A stretch of 64,000 nt of DNA. Source: an uncultured Flavobacteriaceae bacterium. GTDB taxonomy: Bacteria > Bacteroidota > Bacteroidia > Flavobacteriales > Flavobacteriaceae. The notes beneath the pieces were generated by a model. That model did not search any database and was not told the origin of the DNA. It saw nothing but the letters and a program-made list of their open reading frames with translations. How positions within the stretch are numbered: the first letter of the stretch is position 1; each line of letters starts with the position of its first letter. A program made the translations under genes and the position numbers. The stretch covers positions 558,001-622,000 of the forward strand of contig CANMFO010000001.1 in NCBI GenBank assembly GCA_947497245.1, given 5' to 3'. This document shows positions 9,229-18,786 of the stretch, piece after piece.

Positions 9229-9570
9229 TGGTTTTGGTGCTGCGCACTTTTTTTTGTATCACCCTATATACTTGTACAACAGTGCTTTTGGATGTTTTGT
9301 GCGTCAAAATTAGACAAAATACGAACAACTCTATGGATTTTGCGGTAATTTCGGCTTCTAGATCTGTTAAACGCATTTATGGTGGCAATATTGGAGTTTT
9401 CCAAGGGAGATTTCCGAAACTTTTTCCGAATAGGGGATAAAATCCGGGCTTCCGGGATGGGGTGCCCGGCTTCCTTTCAAAATTTTCGTGGGAAAGGCAG
9501 CTCTTTGTCAATGCCCCATCAAAGGAATCTCGATCTGTGTACCAAAAAAGTTCGAACCAAATAATTGCCC
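9229..9570. other. Intergenic gap without recognisable gene
   Basis: This divergent gap between the acyltransferase-like gene and pabB contains only short overlapping frames on both strands, none with a convincing start or family pattern. It presumably holds both promoters, but I could not identify a clear TAnnTTTG element. Confidence 0.5.
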
Positions 9571-10869
9571 TTGAGAACAACGGTATCTTTTGAACTTGCC
9601 CATGTCGAAAAATTCAAGGACCGGCTTTTGGAATGGTCCGGGCAGTTTACCGAGGTGCTTTGGCTGGACAGTAACGCCCATATCGACGCCTACGGTTCTT
9701 TCGAAGCGATTTTGGCGGTAGATGCCCTTACCATGCTCCAAACGGACGCCCAGGACGCCTTTGATGATCTAAAGGCCTATCAAGCCAGCACCAGGGATTG
9801 GATTTTTGGGTATCTCTCCTACGACCTGAAGAATGATGTGGAAAAGCTGAAGTCCCAGAACCCGGATGGCCTCGGCTTTCCCGACCTGTATTTCTTTCAA
9901 CCTAAAAAAATGATGCGCATTCGTGGGGATCGGATTGATTTTTTGTACCTGAAGATGGTAGAAGACGAGATAGAATCCGACTTCAAGGCCATTTCGGAGC
10001 AGCCAATTCCAGAAAAGGGGCATGCCGCAACACGCAGTGATATCCGCATTAAAATGGGGATTTTTAAAGATGAATACTTCAGCCGAATCGCCAGGATGTT
10101 GGAGCATATCCACCGGGGCGACATCTATGAGGCCAATTTTTGCCAGGAGTTCTATGCGGAAGGAACAAGGATCAACGCCTTGAGGACCTATGAAAAACTG
10201 AACGCGATATCCAAGGCCCCTTTTGCCTGCTTTTTAAGGTCGGGTGATCGGTATATGCTATCTGCCTCTCCGGAGCGTTACTTAAAACGGATGGGGACAA
10301 AGGTCATTTCCCAGCCGATCAAGGGTACCGCAAGGCGTTCCAGAGACCCAAAAACGGACACCAGATTGGCAAATACCCTGAAGATGGACGAGAAGGAACG
10401 CGCTGAAAATATAATGATCGTCGACCTGGTAAGGAACGATCTGTCCAAAAGTGCCCTAAAGGGAAGCGTGAAAGTAGAGGAGCTATGCGCCGTATATTCC
10501 TTTGAACAGGTGCACCAGATGATTTCGACCGTCAGTGCGGAGGTGCCATCGGACCAATGTCCCGTGGAACTGCTCAGGGAAAGCTTTCCCATGGGCAGTA
10601 TGACCGGCGCGCCCAAAGTCTCTGCCATGAAGATAATCGAAGGGCTCGAATCTTTTAAACGTGGATTGTACAGCGGCGGTGTAGGCTACTTCTCGCCCCA
10701 AGGGGATTTCGATTTTAATGTGGTCATTCGCAGTATTCTGTACAATGCCGATGCAAAATATGTTTCGTTTTCGGTGGGAAGCGCGATAACGGCCAAGGCA
10801 TCCCCGGAAAAAGAGTACCAGGAGTGCCTGCTAAAGGCCAAGGCCATGCGTAAAGTGCTGGAGGGGTAA
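9571..10869 (+). CDS. pabB: Aminodeoxychorismate synthase component I (chorismate-binding)
   Basis: A chorismate-binding enzyme of about 432 residues with the family motifs KGTARRSRDPK, ERAENIMIVDLVRNDL, MGSMTGAPKVSAMKIIE and SGGVGYFSPQGDFDFNV. It makes 4-amino-4-deoxychorismate for folate together with a glutamine amidotransferase that is not in this window. The PIKGTA-type site, rather than the anthranilate synthase PLAGT form, favours PabB. No ATG is available at the N-terminus; the frame opens with TTG at 9565 and again at 9571. I prefer 9571 because the product then begins MRTTVSFEL, like relatives. A hydrolase gene follows after 31 bases. Confidence 0.88.
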   Translation: MRTTVSFELAHVEKFKDRLLEWSGQFTEVLWLDSNAHIDAYGSFEAILAVDALTMLQTDAQDAFDDLKAYQASTRDWIFGYLSYDLKNDVEKLKSQNPDGLGFPDLYFFQPKKMMRIRGDRIDFLYLKMVEDEIESDFKAISEQPIPEKGHAATRSDIRIKMGIFKDEYFSRIARMLEHIHRGDIYEANFCQEFYAEGTRINALRTYEKLNAISKAPFACFLRSGDRYMLSASPERYLKRMGTKVISQPIKGTARRSRDPKTDTRLANTLKMDEKERAENIMIVDLVRNDLSKSALKGSVKVEELCAVYSFEQVHQMISTVSAEVPSDQCPVELLRESFPMGSMTGAPKVSAMKIIEGLESFKRGLYSGGVGYFSPQGDFDFNVVIRSILYNADAKYVSFSVGSAITAKASPEKEYQECLLKAKAMRKVLEG

Positions 10870-10900
10870 CGGACCAAAGCCAACTAAAGATCAATTGCCA

Positions 10901-11746
10901 ATGCAGTCACAGGAATTCCAATTCGAAGCTTTCAACGTCCACCTGTTCGGTTGTGGTGTTAGACCGGAACACGTAAAAGGAGTGGTCGTATTGGTGCACG
11001 GTTTTGGGGAGCACTCCGGCAGATATTCGAAAAAGGTGGTCCCTATGTTGCTGGATTGTGGATTGGCCGTAGTGATGTACGACAACATTGGTCATGGAAA
11101 ATCTGGAGGGAAACGCGGACATTGCCCGAGTTATGAAGCGCTTTTGGATATTTTGGGAACGGTAATCGATAAGGCCCAAGGTCTGTTTCCCAACATCCCC
11201 CTGTTTTTGTACGGACATAGTATGGGCGGAAATTTGGTACTCAACTTCGCCTTGAGGCGAAATAGGCCCCTGGGAGGGATAATCGCTACCAGTCCGTACC
11301 TTCGACTGTCCTTTCAGCCTCCCAGATGGAAGATGGTCCTGGGAAAATTGCTGTTGCACCTTCTGCCGTCTTTGACCTTGCCAAGCGGATTGGACCCGAA
11401 AGGCATTTCACGGATTCCAGAGGAGGTCAGGGCGTATCAAACGGACCCCTTGGTGCACGACCGAGTAAGTCCGATGTTTTCCTTTCCGGTAATGAAGGCA
11501 GGGGAGTGGGCCATTGTGAATGCCCCGCAATTGAACGTGGATACCCTGTTGCTTCACGGGACCGGAGATCCCATTATTGATTTTCAGGGTACCCAGGAAT
11601 TCTATGACCGCTCAAAAAACACCCACTTGGAACTGTTCGAGGGCGCATATCACGAACTGCATCACGACCTGTGCCGAGATGAGGTGTTGTCCTTGATCGC
11701 CTCTTGGCTGGACCGTAAAGCCCAAGGGCAAATTGCAGGACCTTGA
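10901..11746 (+). CDS. Alpha/beta hydrolase, monoacylglycerol lipase/lysophospholipase type
   Basis: A 281-residue hydrolase with the oxyanion-hole motif VHGFGEHSGRY and the nucleophile elbow GHSMGGN. The late acid and histidine are in LLHGTGDPIIDFQG and GAYHELHHD. This set is characteristic of the lysophospholipase (PldB/MGLL-like) branch and predicts hydrolysis of lipid monoesters in the cytoplasm; there is no signal peptide. ATG 10901 is chosen over the TTG at 10895. It sits between pabB and tilS on the same strand, with a 145-base gap before tilS. Confidence 0.82.
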   Translation: MQSQEFQFEAFNVHLFGCGVRPEHVKGVVVLVHGFGEHSGRYSKKVVPMLLDCGLAVVMYDNIGHGKSGGKRGHCPSYEALLDILGTVIDKAQGLFPNIPLFLYGHSMGGNLVLNFALRRNRPLGGIIATSPYLRLSFQPPRWKMVLGKLLLHLLPSLTLPSGLDPKGISRIPEEVRAYQTDPLVHDRVSPMFSFPVMKAGEWAIVNAPQLNVDTLLLHGTGDPIIDFQGTQEFYDRSKNTHLELFEGAYHELHHDLCRDEVLSLIASWLDRKAQGQIAGP

Positions 11747-11891
11747 CCCAGGAATACCGGTCGGTACCAAAACCCAAAGGATGTGGTTTGCCACTTTCCA
11801 TGGCATGGTCCGCAGACGGGGTTCCCCATTTCCGTATTTGACCCCGGTGCTTTGTCGTTCATACCTCATATATCTTCCTTAACTTTGTGGG

Positions 11892-13199
11892 GTGCTCGAG
11901 CAATTTCAAAACCATATCGCAAACGAGTTTCCGCGCCTGCTAAAGGAACCCTTTTTATTGGCGTGCAGTGGAGGGGTGGACAGTGTGGCCCTAGTGCATC
12001 TTTGTGCCGGTTGCCACATGGATTTTGCCATCGCCCATTGTAACTTTCAATTGCGGGGCGAGGCCAGCGACGCGGACGAGCGCTTTGTTACGGACTTAGC
12101 AAGCCGATTCAATAAAAAATTATACATAAATAATTTTGATACAATTAATTGTGTTGACAAAAGTAAAGGATCACTTCAGATGGTTGCGAGGGCACTTCGC
12201 TACGATTGGTTCTCCAAGATAATGGAGGAGGAAAAGATTGGTACGTTGGTTACCGCCCACCATGCCGATGATGCCTTGGAGACCTTTATGATCAACCTGT
12301 CAAGGGGTACCGGTGCTGACGGACTTTCAGGAATCCCCTCAAAAACCAATAGGATTTCAAGACCGTTGCTGATCTTTTCACGGGAGCAGATCACGCAGTA
12401 TGCCAAAGCTGGGAAAATTTCATGGCGGGACGATGAAAGCAATTCAGATACCAAATACCTCCGGAACAAGATCAGGCACCAAATGGTGCCCTTGTTAAAA
12501 GAGCTACATCCAACTTTTTTGGAAAATTTCAAATTGACACAGCGCCATCTTTCCGATACTGTGGCCATTGTGGAAAATCATACTATACAACTCAAGGCCA
12601 GTCTTTTTGAACCTTGGGACGGCCTAATTCGGATCAATGTCCGTGATTTGATGCAATTACAGCCACAAAGGGCCTATTTGTACGCTCTTTTCAAAGGGTA
12701 CGGCTTTACCGCTTGGAGCGATGTTGTGTCGCTGTTAACAGCCCCTAGCGGTAAAGAGGTGCGGTCCAAGACCCATCGCTTGGTAAAGGATAGGGACCAT
12801 CTTTTGCTGGACGAACACCATCCTCCCAATCTTGGGGCCTATACTATTCGGGAAGACCAAAGGGGAATTGATCTCCCCGTCCATTTGACCATCGAAGCGG
12901 TGGACGGTATGGGCAAAACCTCGAATAATGTACTATATGTCGATAAAAAAACGTTAAAGTACCCACTGACGGTCAGGAAATGGAAAAAAGGCGACTATTT
13001 TCATCCCCTGGGAATGGGGGGCAAGAAAAAATTGTCGAAATATTTTAAGGATGAAAAAATCGATGTCATTTCCAAGGAAAGGCAGTGGTTGCTCTGTTCT
13101 GGGGACAAGATTGTTTGGGTAATTGGAAAGCGGGCCGATAGGCGGTTCAAAGTGTCGGACGAGACCGAACATGTATTGAAATTTACATTAAATAAATGA
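11892..13199 (+). CDS. tilS: tRNA(Ile)-lysidine synthase
   Basis: A 435-residue PP-loop ATPase with the nucleotide-binding motif LACSGGVDSVAL near the N-terminus and HCNFQLRGEASDADE, TAHHADDALETF and YLRNKIRHQ downstream. These are the standard TilS signatures. It modifies C34 of tRNA-Ile with lysidine so that AUA is decoded as Ile; the gene is normally essential. The start is GTG at 11892, and a TAACTTTG element lies only a few bases upstream, which might be a -7 box giving a nearly leaderless message. Its stop overlaps the dsbD start (ATGA), so the two are coupled. Confidence 0.95.
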   Translation: MLEQFQNHIANEFPRLLKEPFLLACSGGVDSVALVHLCAGCHMDFAIAHCNFQLRGEASDADERFVTDLASRFNKKLYINNFDTINCVDKSKGSLQMVARALRYDWFSKIMEEEKIGTLVTAHHADDALETFMINLSRGTGADGLSGIPSKTNRISRPLLIFSREQITQYAKAGKISWRDDESNSDTKYLRNKIRHQMVPLLKELHPTFLENFKLTQRHLSDTVAIVENHTIQLKASLFEPWDGLIRINVRDLMQLQPQRAYLYALFKGYGFTAWSDVVSLLTAPSGKEVRSKTHRLVKDRDHLLLDEHHPPNLGAYTIREDQRGIDLPVHLTIEAVDGMGKTSNNVLYVDKKTLKYPLTVRKWKKGDYFHPLGMGGKKKLSKYFKDEKIDVISKERQWLLCSGDKIVWVIGKRADRRFKVSDETEHVLKFTLNK

Positions 13200-15193
13200 A
13201 ACAGATATCGCTATACATACTGCTGTTTTTTAATATGTTATCATTATTTTCTCAGGATGATGAGAACCCGGTTCTCTGGTCCCATGAGATCGATAGGATT
13301 TCCGAAACGGAATACAAGCTGGTCTTTAAGGGAACGATCTATGAGGGATGGCACGTATATTCCCAGTTCACGGCCGATGGAGGTTCCCTGCCCAGTGAAT
13401 TCACGTTCGATAAGGCGGGACAGGATTACGAGTTGATCGGAGGAACCGAAGAAAGTGAGACCATAACGGAATACAGTGATATCTTTGAAGTGGACGAGAC
13501 CTTCTTCAAAGGGCAAGCGGTCTTTACCCAGCACATCCGAATAGTAAACCCAAACTTAAGACAAATAGACGTAAATCTCTGGTATCAAGTATGTAAGGAG
13601 GTATGTATACCCGCTAGCATGGATTTCAACTTCGTCCTGGATGGGGGAGCGGTAGTACTGGAGGAAAGGACACTGGACGAGCGCAGTCTGGCTCTGGGTA
13701 GGGCACTTCGTCTGGAACTGAAGAACAAGGAATTGCTCCAAAAGGGGGACAATGGCACCCTGAACGACAGTTCGAGCGGTGTCTGGACTATTTTTGGTCT
13801 TGGTTTTCTGGGGGGGCTGATCGCTCTGTTGACCCCCTGTGTTTTCCCCATGATTCCCCTTACCGTATCCTTCTTTACGAAACAGTCCGAGAATAAACCA
13901 AAAGGTATGTTCAATGCGCTGTTGTACGGATTTTTTATCGTATTGATCTACTTTTTACTGAGTCTGCCATTTCATTTGTTCGATTCGGTGGATTCACAGA
14001 TTTTGAACACCATTGCCACGAATACCTGGCTGAACATTGCCTTCTTTGCGATCTTTGTATTTTTTGCGTTTTCCTTTTTTGGATATTACGAGCTCACCCT
14101 ACCCAGTTCGTGGGCCAACAAAATGGACAAGGCCTCGACACGGGCCGGTGGATTCATAGGAATCTTTTTTATGGCGGTGACCCTTGCCATAGTGTCCTTT
14201 TCCTGCACAGGTCCCATTTTGGGTGGATTGTTGGGCGGTACGGCTTTGGCGGAAGGGGATGTGGCCACCAACCTTTCGGCGGGCATGACCGGTTTTGGCG
14301 CGGCCCTTGCTCTGCCCTTTGCCCTGTTCGCCCTTTTTCCTGCCTGGTTGAATTCCCTTCCGAAATCCGGGGGGTGGATGACCACGGTTAAGGTGGTTCT
14401 TGGCTTTTTGGAGCTGGCTTTCGCTTTGAAGTTCCTTTCAAATGCGGATCTGGTAGGCCATTGGGGAATTCTGAAACGAGAGGTCTTTATAGCGCTATGG
14501 ATCGTACTGTTTGTTCTTTTGACGCTGTACCTGTTCGGTGTTTTCCGGTTTCCGCATGATGGGCCCAAACAAAAATTGTCCACTGTCCGAAAAGGGGTCG
14601 GACTGGCCAGCTTGGCCTTCGCGGTTTATCTGAGCCTTGGGATGGCGAAGGTAACCGATTTAAAGCTGTTGAGCGGACTTCCGCCGCCGGATTTCTACAG
14701 TGTTTTTGAGCAAGAAAGCGATTGCCCCCTGGGTATTGATTGTTATAAGGACTTTCAGGAGGGGGTCGCCCATGCCAGGGCGGTCAACAAACCCATTTTG
14801 CTGGATTTTACCGGTTGGGCCTGTGCCAATTGCCGGAAAATGGAGGAAAACGTGTGGAGCGATCCCGACATCTATCCGTTGATCAAAGAAGACTATGTGC
14901 TCATTTCCCTGTACGTGGACGATAGTGCCAAACTGCCCGAAGGCGAGCAATTTGATTATAAATTCGATACGGGGCGCGTAAAGACCATAGAAACCATAGG
15001 GCAGAAATGGGGAACGTTCCAGACCTTGAATTTTGGTGCAGCCTCGCAACCGTATTATGTGCTGTTGTCGCCCGATTTGGAACTTTTGAACACCGCGATC
15101 CAGAATTCGGATGCAGAGGCCTATGGGGTCTGGTTGCGGAAAGGCCTTAGCACGTACCGGCAATTGGTCCAGAACGACACTTCACTGCCCTAA
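13196..15193 (+). CDS. dsbD: Thiol:disulfide interchange protein DsbD
   Basis: A 665-residue three-part protein. After a signal peptide comes the periplasmic alpha domain (about residues 25-145) with the cysteine pair in VCKEVCIPA. The membrane domain (about 200-490) has the reactive cysteines in LTPCVFPMIPL (near 215) and SFSCTGPILGG (near 336). The C-terminal thioredoxin-like gamma domain has WACANC near residue 542. DsbD passes electrons from cytoplasmic thioredoxin to periplasmic partners such as DsbC-like isomerases and cytochrome c maturation factors. All three cysteine pairs are present, so it should work. Its start overlaps the tilS stop by 4 bases. Confidence 0.95.
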   Translation: MKQISLYILLFFNMLSLFSQDDENPVLWSHEIDRISETEYKLVFKGTIYEGWHVYSQFTADGGSLPSEFTFDKAGQDYELIGGTEESETITEYSDIFEVDETFFKGQAVFTQHIRIVNPNLRQIDVNLWYQVCKEVCIPASMDFNFVLDGGAVVLEERTLDERSLALGRALRLELKNKELLQKGDNGTLNDSSSGVWTIFGLGFLGGLIALLTPCVFPMIPLTVSFFTKQSENKPKGMFNALLYGFFIVLIYFLLSLPFHLFDSVDSQILNTIATNTWLNIAFFAIFVFFAFSFFGYYELTLPSSWANKMDKASTRAGGFIGIFFMAVTLAIVSFSCTGPILGGLLGGTALAEGDVATNLSAGMTGFGAALALPFALFALFPAWLNSLPKSGGWMTTVKVVLGFLELAFALKFLSNADLVGHWGILKREVFIALWIVLFVLLTLYLFGVFRFPHDGPKQKLSTVRKGVGLASLAFAVYLSLGMAKVTDLKLLSGLPPPDFYSVFEQESDCPLGIDCYKDFQEGVAHARAVNKPILLDFTGWACANCRKMEENVWSDPDIYPLIKEDYVLISLYVDDSAKLPEGEQFDYKFDTGRVKTIETIGQKWGTFQTLNFGAASQPYYVLLSPDLELLNTAIQNSDAEAYGVWLRKGLSTYRQLVQNDTSLP

Positions 15194-15269
15194 TTTTTTT
15201 GCTTTTTTGCGCTCTTATTTGGTTTCGCAATAGCTTTAAAAAACTTATCTTTCGTGGTAAACGAAAAGA

Positions 15270-17666
15270 ATGAAGCGTTTGAAGAGATTGGGGTGGGCCC
15301 TACTTGCCATAATTGGGGTATTGGCATTGGGTGTCGGTATATTCATATATGCCCATAGACCCGACTATGACGGGGAAAGGCAATTGGAGAAGCTGTCCGA
15401 TACGGTGAGCGTTTACTTCGACACCTATGGTATTCCACACATCTACGCGCAAAATGAACTGGATGCTTTTCGGAGTCTAGGCTATGTACATGCCCAGGAC
15501 CGGTTGTGGCAAATGGAACTTTTGCGTCGTATAGGCAAAGGGGGACTGTCGGAAGTCTTTGGAAAGGATTTGCTCCGTACGGATCGGTTCTTTCTCGCCC
15601 TAGGTATAGATGACGCTTCCATGCAGACGGTTTCCCATGTCGATGGAAACGATCCGGCCATACAGCTTTCCCAAGCCTATTTGGACGGGATCAATCAATT
15701 TATCGCAACCGGCCCGACACCCGTGGAGTTTTTACTCACCGGTCTGGAAAAGCAGGCTTTTGAGCTGAAGGACATCTACAATATTTTGGGATACATGGCC
15801 TTTAGTTTTGCACAGGCCCACAAGACCGATCCCCTGCTCACCGATATCAAGAACCGTTGGGGCGTGGACTATTTACAGGATTTGGAAATTGATGTGGACC
15901 CCAAAACCACGTGGATCCAGAACCATGATCCCAAAGCATCGGATTCGTTGCAAAATGGGGTAGCCCAGGTAATGAAATCCCTTCAGGATCTATCCATTCC
16001 CTTGTTTGAAGGCAGTAACAGTTGGGTCATTGCTCCGGAAAAGACGAAGAACGGAAAGGTAATCTTTGCCAACGATCCCCATATAGGCTTTTCCCAACCT
16101 TCGGTTTGGTACGAAGCCCATGTGATCACCCCGACTTACGAGAAATACGGATATCATTTGGCGGGTGTGCCCTTCCCGATATTGGGGCACGACCGGGAAT
16201 TGGCCTATGGTATGACGATGTTCGAAAACGATGATGTCGATTTTTACTACGAAGAACCCCATCCTACCGACAGCACCAAGTACCGCGCGGGCGATGGTTG
16301 GGCGTCCTATAAGACGGTTACAAAGACGATTAAGGTAAAAGATGCCCCTGAAGTGGATTTTGTTTACCGAAAGACGGACCGGGGCCCTATTTTGACCGGG
16401 ATTGCCGATCAGATCACCGAAGACAGGCCCATCTCCATGTGGTGGATCTACACCCAAAGGGAGAACAAGATCGTGGATGCGCTTTATGGGATGTCGCATG
16501 CAAGGGATATGAATGCGTTTCAAGGCGAACTGCGGAAAATCCATGCCCCCGGATTGAACATCATGTACGGCGATGCCGAGGGGAATGTGGCATGGTGGGC
16601 CACTGCCGGCTTGTACCGTATTCCGGACAGTGTACACACTAAGTTCGTGCAGGAGCGCGGATCGGGGATTTCCCCGGATAAGGAGTATCTCGATTTCTCG
16701 GAGAACCCACGGGCCATCAACCCTCCCTGGCACTACGTTTATTCGGCGAACAACCAGCCCGATTCCATTGCGGGAATGCTCTACCCCGGGTACTATTTAC
16801 CCGAAAACAGGGCCAGGCGAATTGTGGAGCTGCTCGAACCCAAGAATGATTGGGACCTGGAAGGGGTCGGACAAATGATAACGGATGCCACCTCGGCCAC
16901 AAATCCCGCGGTCATAAAGGACTGGTTGAAGATATTGGACCTCCGAAGGCTATCCCAAAAAGAACTGGGCGTTCTGGACGGCCTGAACGATTGGAAGGGG
17001 GATTATCCATTAGAGAGTGTGGATGCCACCATTTTTGCCCGTTGGCTGTACTTTTTTCTGGAACACACCTTTAAGGATGAACTTGGCGAGGATGCCTTTG
17101 AACAATTTTTGACGACCCATTTGCACAAGCGCGTAATCGCACCTATCTCAAAAAAACCGAATTCGGTATGGTGGGACGATGTCGCGACCAAGGACACCGT
17201 AGAATCCCAACAACAAATTGTCCAAAAGGCGTTGGGCAGTGCTTTGGCCTCTTTGGAGAAGGACCTTGGAACGGACAGTAGTGGATGGACCTGGGGCAGG
17301 GTACATCGCTTGGAGCACCAGCACCCCATGGGACAGGTGGAATTCTTACGCCCTTTCTTCAATGTGGGGCCCTTTCCCGTATCCGGTACCCGGGAGGTCA
17401 TCAACAATATGTTCTTTGGATATGATGGCGATGGCCTTTACGATGTGGGCTCCGGCCCTTCGACCAGACGGATCATCGACTTTTCGGATGTGGAAAACAG
17501 CATGGGCATTCTTCCCACGGGACAGTCGGGGAACTTGTTCAGTCCACATTATGACGACCAAGCGGAAATGTTCGTAAACGGAGCGTTTCGGAAGATGATG
17601 ATGAACAAGGAAGAGATCCAAAGTACATCAAGAAATGTGCTGGACCTGGTTCCAGGGAACGATTGA
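15270..17666 (+). CDS. Penicillin acylase-family Ntn hydrolase, exported
   Basis: A 798-residue member of the penicillin G/cephalosporin/AHL acylase family (peptidase S45). An N-terminal hydrophobic segment (about 8-28) directs export. The family motif DTYGIPHIYA follows, with GYVHAQDRLWQMELLRR in the alpha chain. The autocleavage site with the catalytic N-terminal serine of the beta chain is S249 in FEGSNSWVIAP, followed by ANDPHIGFSQP. Relatives cleave amide bonds of beta-lactams or acyl-homoserine lactones; the substrate here is unknown. A weak promoter-like TTTG...TATCTTTC lies in the 76-base gap after dsbD. It is intact and not obviously in an operon with comM. Confidence 0.9.
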   Translation: MKRLKRLGWALLAIIGVLALGVGIFIYAHRPDYDGERQLEKLSDTVSVYFDTYGIPHIYAQNELDAFRSLGYVHAQDRLWQMELLRRIGKGGLSEVFGKDLLRTDRFFLALGIDDASMQTVSHVDGNDPAIQLSQAYLDGINQFIATGPTPVEFLLTGLEKQAFELKDIYNILGYMAFSFAQAHKTDPLLTDIKNRWGVDYLQDLEIDVDPKTTWIQNHDPKASDSLQNGVAQVMKSLQDLSIPLFEGSNSWVIAPEKTKNGKVIFANDPHIGFSQPSVWYEAHVITPTYEKYGYHLAGVPFPILGHDRELAYGMTMFENDDVDFYYEEPHPTDSTKYRAGDGWASYKTVTKTIKVKDAPEVDFVYRKTDRGPILTGIADQITEDRPISMWWIYTQRENKIVDALYGMSHARDMNAFQGELRKIHAPGLNIMYGDAEGNVAWWATAGLYRIPDSVHTKFVQERGSGISPDKEYLDFSENPRAINPPWHYVYSANNQPDSIAGMLYPGYYLPENRARRIVELLEPKNDWDLEGVGQMITDATSATNPAVIKDWLKILDLRRLSQKELGVLDGLNDWKGDYPLESVDATIFARWLYFFLEHTFKDELGEDAFEQFLTTHLHKRVIAPISKKPNSVWWDDVATKDTVESQQQIVQKALGSALASLEKDLGTDSSGWTWGRVHRLEHQHPMGQVEFLRPFFNVGPFPVSGTREVINNMFFGYDGDGLYDVGSGPSTRRIIDFSDVENSMGILPTGQSGNLFSPHYDDQAEMFVNGAFRKMMMNKEEIQSTSRNVLDLVPGND

Positions 17667-17840
17667 ACCACTCCCTTGTCCTTTTGACCCAGTGCACCCT
17701 CCGCCCGAAGCGAATGACTTTGCACCACAAAACCCTTCCGGTGTATTAAATCCCGTACTGCAAGCTTTATGCGGCGAACACCACTATCTTGACTTCCCTG
17801 ACTTTCAGGTATTAGCGATATTTCTTCGAAGCACGGAACT

Positions 17841-18740
17841 ATGCTGACAAAGGTTTTCGGAAGTGCTGTTTTTGGAGTGGAGGCCACTACGATCACGGTT
17901 GAGGTTAATGTGGATATTGGTGTCGGGTACCATTTAGTGGGTCTGCCCGATAATGCCATAAAGGAGAGCAATTACCGTATCGCGGCGGCGCTCTTGAACA
18001 ATGGGTACCGGATTCCGGGCAAAAAGATCACCCTGAACCTGGCCCCTGCGGACCTTCGGAAAGAAGGATCGGCCTATGACCTTACCCTGGCCGTGGGAAT
18101 CCTGACCGCTTCGGGACAGATACAATCCCAAAATTTGGAAAACTATGTCATTATGGGCGAACTTTCCCTTGATGGTGGCCTTCAACCGATCAAAGGCGCC
18201 CTGCCCATTGCCATCAAAGCCCAGGAAGAGGGGTTTAAGGGGTTCATACTTCCCAAGCAGAATGCAAAGGAAGCTGCAATCGTGGCCGGACTTGAGGTAT
18301 ACGGGGTGGAGAACATTGCCGAGGTCATTGCCTTTTTTGATAAGGACGAACCCATGCCCCGGACCGTAGTGGATATCCAAGAGGAGTTTTACAAAAACCT
18401 GGATTTACCCGAGTTCGACTTTTCAGACGTCAGGGGGCAGGAAGGCATCAAAAGGTGCATGGAAATCGCTGCGGCCGGAGGGCACAATATCATCCTAATC
18501 GGCCCCCCGGGATCGGGGAAGACGATGTTGGCCAAGCGACTGCCTTCCATCCTGCCCCCAATGACCTTGAACGAGGCCCTGGAGACCACCAAGATCCACA
18601 GCGTGGTGGGCAAGATCAAGAACACGGGCCTCATGAACCAAAGGCCGTTTAGAAGTCCGCACCACACCATCAGTGATGTGGCCCTGGTCGGCGGGGGCAC
18701 CTACCCGCAACCCGGGGAGATTTCAATAAGTATAATTTAG
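17841..18740 (+). pseudogene. comM: comM/yifB 5' piece, interrupted by integrated element
   Basis: This is the first 295 codons of a ComM/YifB-type Mg-chelatase-like AAA+ helicase, followed by five foreign codons (ISII region) and a TAG supplied by the element. The Lon-like N-terminal domain (VGLPDNAIKESNYRI, LNLAPADLRKEG) and Walker A GPPGSGKT near residue 220 are present. Walker B and the arginine finger are in the 3' piece 11 kb away. ComM promotes branch migration during natural transformation. A truncated protein with Walker A only is not expected to hydrolyse ATP. Joining 17841-18725 to 29987-30637 gives an uninterrupted 511-codon frame, the usual ComM length. Confidence 0.93.
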
Positions 18741-18744
18741 GGTA
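18716..18744 (+). other. Left attachment junction (attL) of the element
   Basis: comM sequence GGGGAGATTTCA ends at 18725 and element sequence begins. TCA (18723-18725) is the part shared with the right junction. A 9-bp TTTAGGGTA at 18736-18744 is the exact inverse of TACCCTAAA at 29958-29966 near the right end. The extended arms (ATAATTTAGGGTAAGT against ATATTTAGGGTAGGT) also match, so these may be recombinase arm sites. The element side is inference from the junction comparison. Confidence 0.75.
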
Positions 18745-18786
18745 AGTCTTTGTTTTCTGCCTATATTTGTTCGTAAACACTTAATT